From Erythrobacter sp. AP23 (GTDB lineage: Bacteria; Pseudomonadota; Alphaproteobacteria; Sphingomonadales; Sphingomonadaceae): 64,000 nt of DNA. The DNA lies in contig NZ_LNBY01000018.1 in assembly GCF_001542855.1 (NCBI RefSeq), forward strand, positions 248,001 through 312,000, in the 5' to 3' direction. Positions within the stretch are counted from its first letter, which is position 1. Each line of letters begins with the position of its first letter. The notes under the pieces were generated by a model. It was not told where the DNA came from and ran no database searches. It saw nothing but the letters and a program-made list of their open reading frames with translations. Shown here piece after piece: positions 62,116 to 64,000 of the stretch. The translations under genes and the position numbers were made by a program.

Positions 62116-62882
62116 CCAGCAAACTGGAGTGTGACGTTGGGGTCGTCGTAAAGGTCGAGCGTAGCCTCGAAGGGATGCAACGACGCCACGCGGAATTCGG
62201 CAGGACTGGGGCCGAAGAATGTCTTGAAGTCGATGCGATGCCCGGACCCGAACCCTAATGCTGCGTTCCCGATGGCACCGTTCTCATGCACCAGGATCGC
62301 CTCTGAATTTCGAGTCAGGATTGTTCCAAATGGTCGCCACAATCCGTCAGCATTTGTGAGCCGACGATAGGCAACGTGGAATGCGCGCGGCCACTCCCTT
62401 GGCTGTTCCGGATCGCCCTGAATACGGATCGTCACATCCAGGTTCTTTACATGCTCGGCCTCATGGAGAAAATCCTGCGTAGCCCACCGCCTGCGGAAAT
62501 ACTTGCCCGTTAAAGTTTCATCTGGCCACTGCGGACTGGGTCTCAAAAGATACATTAGCGGTCTGAAACCACCGATATTGATGCCCCCCAAGAGTATCGC
62601 TTGTCGCAGTCGTCCAAAATGCTTGCGGAATTGGCTTTTCTCCAGATCAATGAGGGAGATCGGGTCGGCGTCGAGCGCACCAAAGAAGCTGAGAAAGGTA
62701 TCTTCTGCCTTGGGCATGCCGTTGGCGATCCATTTGTATATTGTCTTCGAGCTGCGAGAAGGATTGGCGGTGCCCTCATGTCTGAGAGCGTGGATCGACC
62801 ATTCCTCAGCGAAATTCTCGATGCCCCCGAACTTCTGTTCGAACAGCTCGAATGTGAGCTTTGAGTCCAAGAAAAACCGCAC
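62112..62882 (-). CDS. Unknown 256-residue protein coupled to the transporter
   Basis: The N-terminal 90 residues (FELFEQKFGGIENFAEEWSI...SRSSKTIYKWIANGMPKAED) look like a helix-turn-helix of XRE or DUF type (SRSSKTIYKWIANG). The rest is mixed alpha/beta with no recognised domain. It is translated just ahead of the sugar-type transporter (ATGA overlap), so it may regulate or sense its substrate. A long palindrome (62931-62964) lies upstream as a possible operator. Confidence 0.55.
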   Translation of the reverse strand: MRFFLDSKLTFELFEQKFGGIENFAEEWSIHALRHEGTANPSRSSKTIYKWIANGMPKAEDTFLSFFGALDADPISLIDLEKSQFRKHFGRLRQAILLGGINIGGFRPLMYLLRPSPQWPDETLTGKYFRRRWATQDFLHEAEHVKNLDVTIRIQGDPEQPREWPRAFHVAYRRLTNADGLWRPFGTILTRNSEAILVHENGAIGNAALGFGSGHRIDFKTFFGPSPAEFRVASLHPFEATLDLYDDPNVTLQFAG

Positions 62883-62930
62883 ACCCCCTCCTACATGCGA
62901 CTGTCGGCCTGGAATGCGCCCGACGGAAAC

Positions 62931-62964
62931 CCGTTCTCATTTTTTCGCATAAAACTGAGAACGG
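62931..62964. promoter_or_regulatory. Palindromic operator-like element
   Basis: CCGTTCTCA-t-TTTT pairs with AAAA-c-TGAGAACGG around a 6-base centre. It sits 49 bases upstream of the leftward coupled unknown/transporter operon and about 90 bases upstream of the rightward lipoprotein gene, without a following T-run. It is more likely a binding site than a terminator. Confidence 0.55.
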
Positions 62965-63052
62965 TCAAGCCGCAGCTGGGCGATAGATGTCAGTGAGCGA
63001 GGCAGAGAATAGTCTCGCAATCATTGGCTGCAATCTACCGTTGGGGGATAAT

Positions 63053-63457
63053 ATGCGCGCGTTTCTAGTTGCGATTTTGGCTTTGATGCTTGGCGCTTGC
63101 GCCACATTCGCTGGTGCTGGAGGCCAGTTCCAAACAGAAGACACGATCGTACTCGACAGGCAGGTGACGAGCTTTGCTAGCTTCAAGCAGGGCATGATCA
63201 ATATTGGGGAGCAGAACGGTTATCAGTGGACTGGAGGGAGTGATCGCAACCGGACCGTGAATCTGTCTGACCAGCCCAATTTTGGGCAGACGATGATCGG
63301 TAGGGCATTCAGCGTCCAGATGGCATTCACCTTGCGGCAGGACATGCGGACCGTCGACATCATGTTCACTTCATTTGGTGACAGCTCATCTGGGGCATCC
63401 AATTCGTTGCGGCGCCTGCAGGAAATCAAGGGCTTGATGCAGAATCATTTCAACTAG
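63053..63457 (+). CDS. Small lipoprotein
   Basis: The ATG at 63053 (GGGGGA upstream) gives 134 residues with a type II signal peptide and lipobox (MRAFLVAILALMLGAC). The mature part is polar and beta-rich (VLDRQVTSFASFKQGMINIG, FTLRQDMRTVDIMFTSFGDS). No family recognised. It overlaps the convergent replication-relaxation-like gene by 4 bases. An upstream in-frame start at 62987 would mask the lipobox, so it is rejected. Confidence 0.65.
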   Translation: MRAFLVAILALMLGACATFAGAGGQFQTEDTIVLDRQVTSFASFKQGMINIGEQNGYQWTGGSDRNRTVNLSDQPNFGQTMIGRAFSVQMAFTLRQDMRTVDIMFTSFGDSSSGASNSLRRLQEIKGLMQNHFN

Positions 63458-64000
63458 CCCGCTGCTTCCTGAAGCTCGCCAGGGCGAAATGTTCCGGTGG
63501 CCGTTCGCCAATCCGCTGTGAGCAGGGCTGGATTGGGATCAGGTGGTGTCCAGACTACCCCAAACGCATCCCAGGCCGTGAAGAGCTGATAGTTGTTGCC
63601 ATCTGGAAAGAACTTACGTGTATACGATAACAATCGCTCGACCCGTTCCCTACTGGTTGTCACATTCAGCACCAACATCGGCGCGGTTAAATTGAGGTGT
63701 TGCCGATATCCGCCGCCCTCAAGATAAGCGGTGTACTGGAGCAGATGCCGCTCAAAGCTCTTGCGTTGGAAATTGCTTGAGGTAGCCGGTTCGGTCGCCC
63801 TGTCAGCCTCGACGGCGAAAAAACGATAGCGTGTTCCCTGATCGGTTAGGTACTCCAGACCAAAAACGGCATCTGGCAGCAAATCCTTGGTGAAGGTCGC
63901 GCCGGTGCTGGGATCGGCGATGTTCGTCGTCCAGCGCAGCTCAGCATTCGCCCGTGAGAGAATTGTACTTTGCGGAATGTATCTAATGTTGGGGAGCGTA
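63454..64000 (-). CDS. Replication-relaxation-like protein (5' part outside the window)
   Basis: The frame is open to the window end; about 180 C-terminal residues are present. Landmarks are LPNIRYIPQSTIL, LLPDAVFGLEYL, YRFFAVEADRATEPATS, KSFERHLLQYTAYLEGGGY and HLNLTAPMLVLNVTTSRERVERLL. They fit the C-terminal half of replication-relaxation family proteins (PDA-x-F, E-x-D-x-A-T-E). That family is linked to plasmid replication or mobilisation. Its presence agrees with the plasmid or ICE origin of the window. Confidence 0.7.
   Translation of the reverse strand, partial: TLPNIRYIPQSTILSRANAELRWTTNIADPSTGATFTKDLLPDAVFGLEYLTDQGTRYRFFAVEADRATEPATSSNFQRKSFERHLLQYTAYLEGGGYRQHLNLTAPMLVLNVTTSRERVERLLSYTRKFFPDGNNYQLFTAWDAFGVVWTPPDPNPALLTADWRTATGTFRPGELQEAAG

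Overview
The window looks like accessory DNA of a sphingomonad (order Sphingomonadales, Erythrobacter/Novosphingobium type). This is inferred from the high GC content, the alphaproteobacterial gene set, a pNL1-like F-type conjugation module, perfect alphaproteobacterial LexA boxes (GTTC-N7-GTTC), and small proteins I associate with sphingomonad plasmids. No ribosomal or core metabolic genes are visible. A conjugative plasmid or an integrative conjugative element is the best overall reading. Several recombinases and insertion sequences show it was assembled from more than one element.

Layout. 1-6.6 kb: the end of an F-type T4SS operon (traN-traF-traH-traG). 6.7-8.4 kb: a hipBA toxin-antitoxin pair with repeated operators. 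8.6-13.6 kb: a leftward operon of a HigA-like regulator, an N6-adenine methyltransferase, a XamI-like endonuclease and two unknown genes. 13.6-14.5 kb: a small DNA-binding protein divergent from a LexA-like S24 repressor. 14.5-20.2 kb: the MobF relaxase traI, coupling protein traD and a small DNA-binding protein. 20.2-25.4 kb: plasmid-maintenance genes (ssb, SLOG protein, ArdC, small unknowns). 25.6-35.6 kb: a scarred cargo region with two IS3-family insertions, each flanked by truncated genes. Between them lies a probable graspetide-type RiPP locus (Fic, MvdD-like ATP-grasp, secreted protein, and a frame-disrupted precursor candidate). It ends at a tRNA-fMet 3'-end attachment scar beside decayed recombinases. 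36.6-45.6 kb: the plasmid core resumes with a ParB-like protein, a methylase/helicase of the strawberry-notch type, a primase-like Toprim protein, a lytic transglycosylase and a thermonuclease. 45.6-48.3 kb: two divergent tyrosine integrases. 48.6-54.2 kb: a two-partner secretion pair whose exoprotein ends in a lipase domain. 54.2-60.7 kb: a second mobile module (large serine recombinase, HerA/TraG-like ATPase, XRE regulator, RuvC-like protein, second ParB-like protein, DUF3768 protein) with several long hairpins. 60.7-64 kb: a sugar-type transporter, an unknown partner, a lipoprotein, and the end of a replication-relaxation-like gene.

How it works together. TraN/F/H/G build the mating apparatus, TraI and TraD process and pump DNA, and the lytic transglycosylase opens the wall. 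SSB, ArdC, the primase-like protein and the ParB-like proteins help establish the element in a new host, while hipBA and the restriction-modification operon stabilise it. Four perfect LexA-type boxes lie upstream of the R-M operon, the S24 repressor pair, the transglycosylase operon and the integrase pair. This suggests that defence, transfer and integration share DNA-damage or S24-repressor control. The most novel-looking loci are the RiPP cluster, the hairpin/HerA/RuvC-like module, the lipase-tipped exoprotein and the two unknown genes of the R-M operon.
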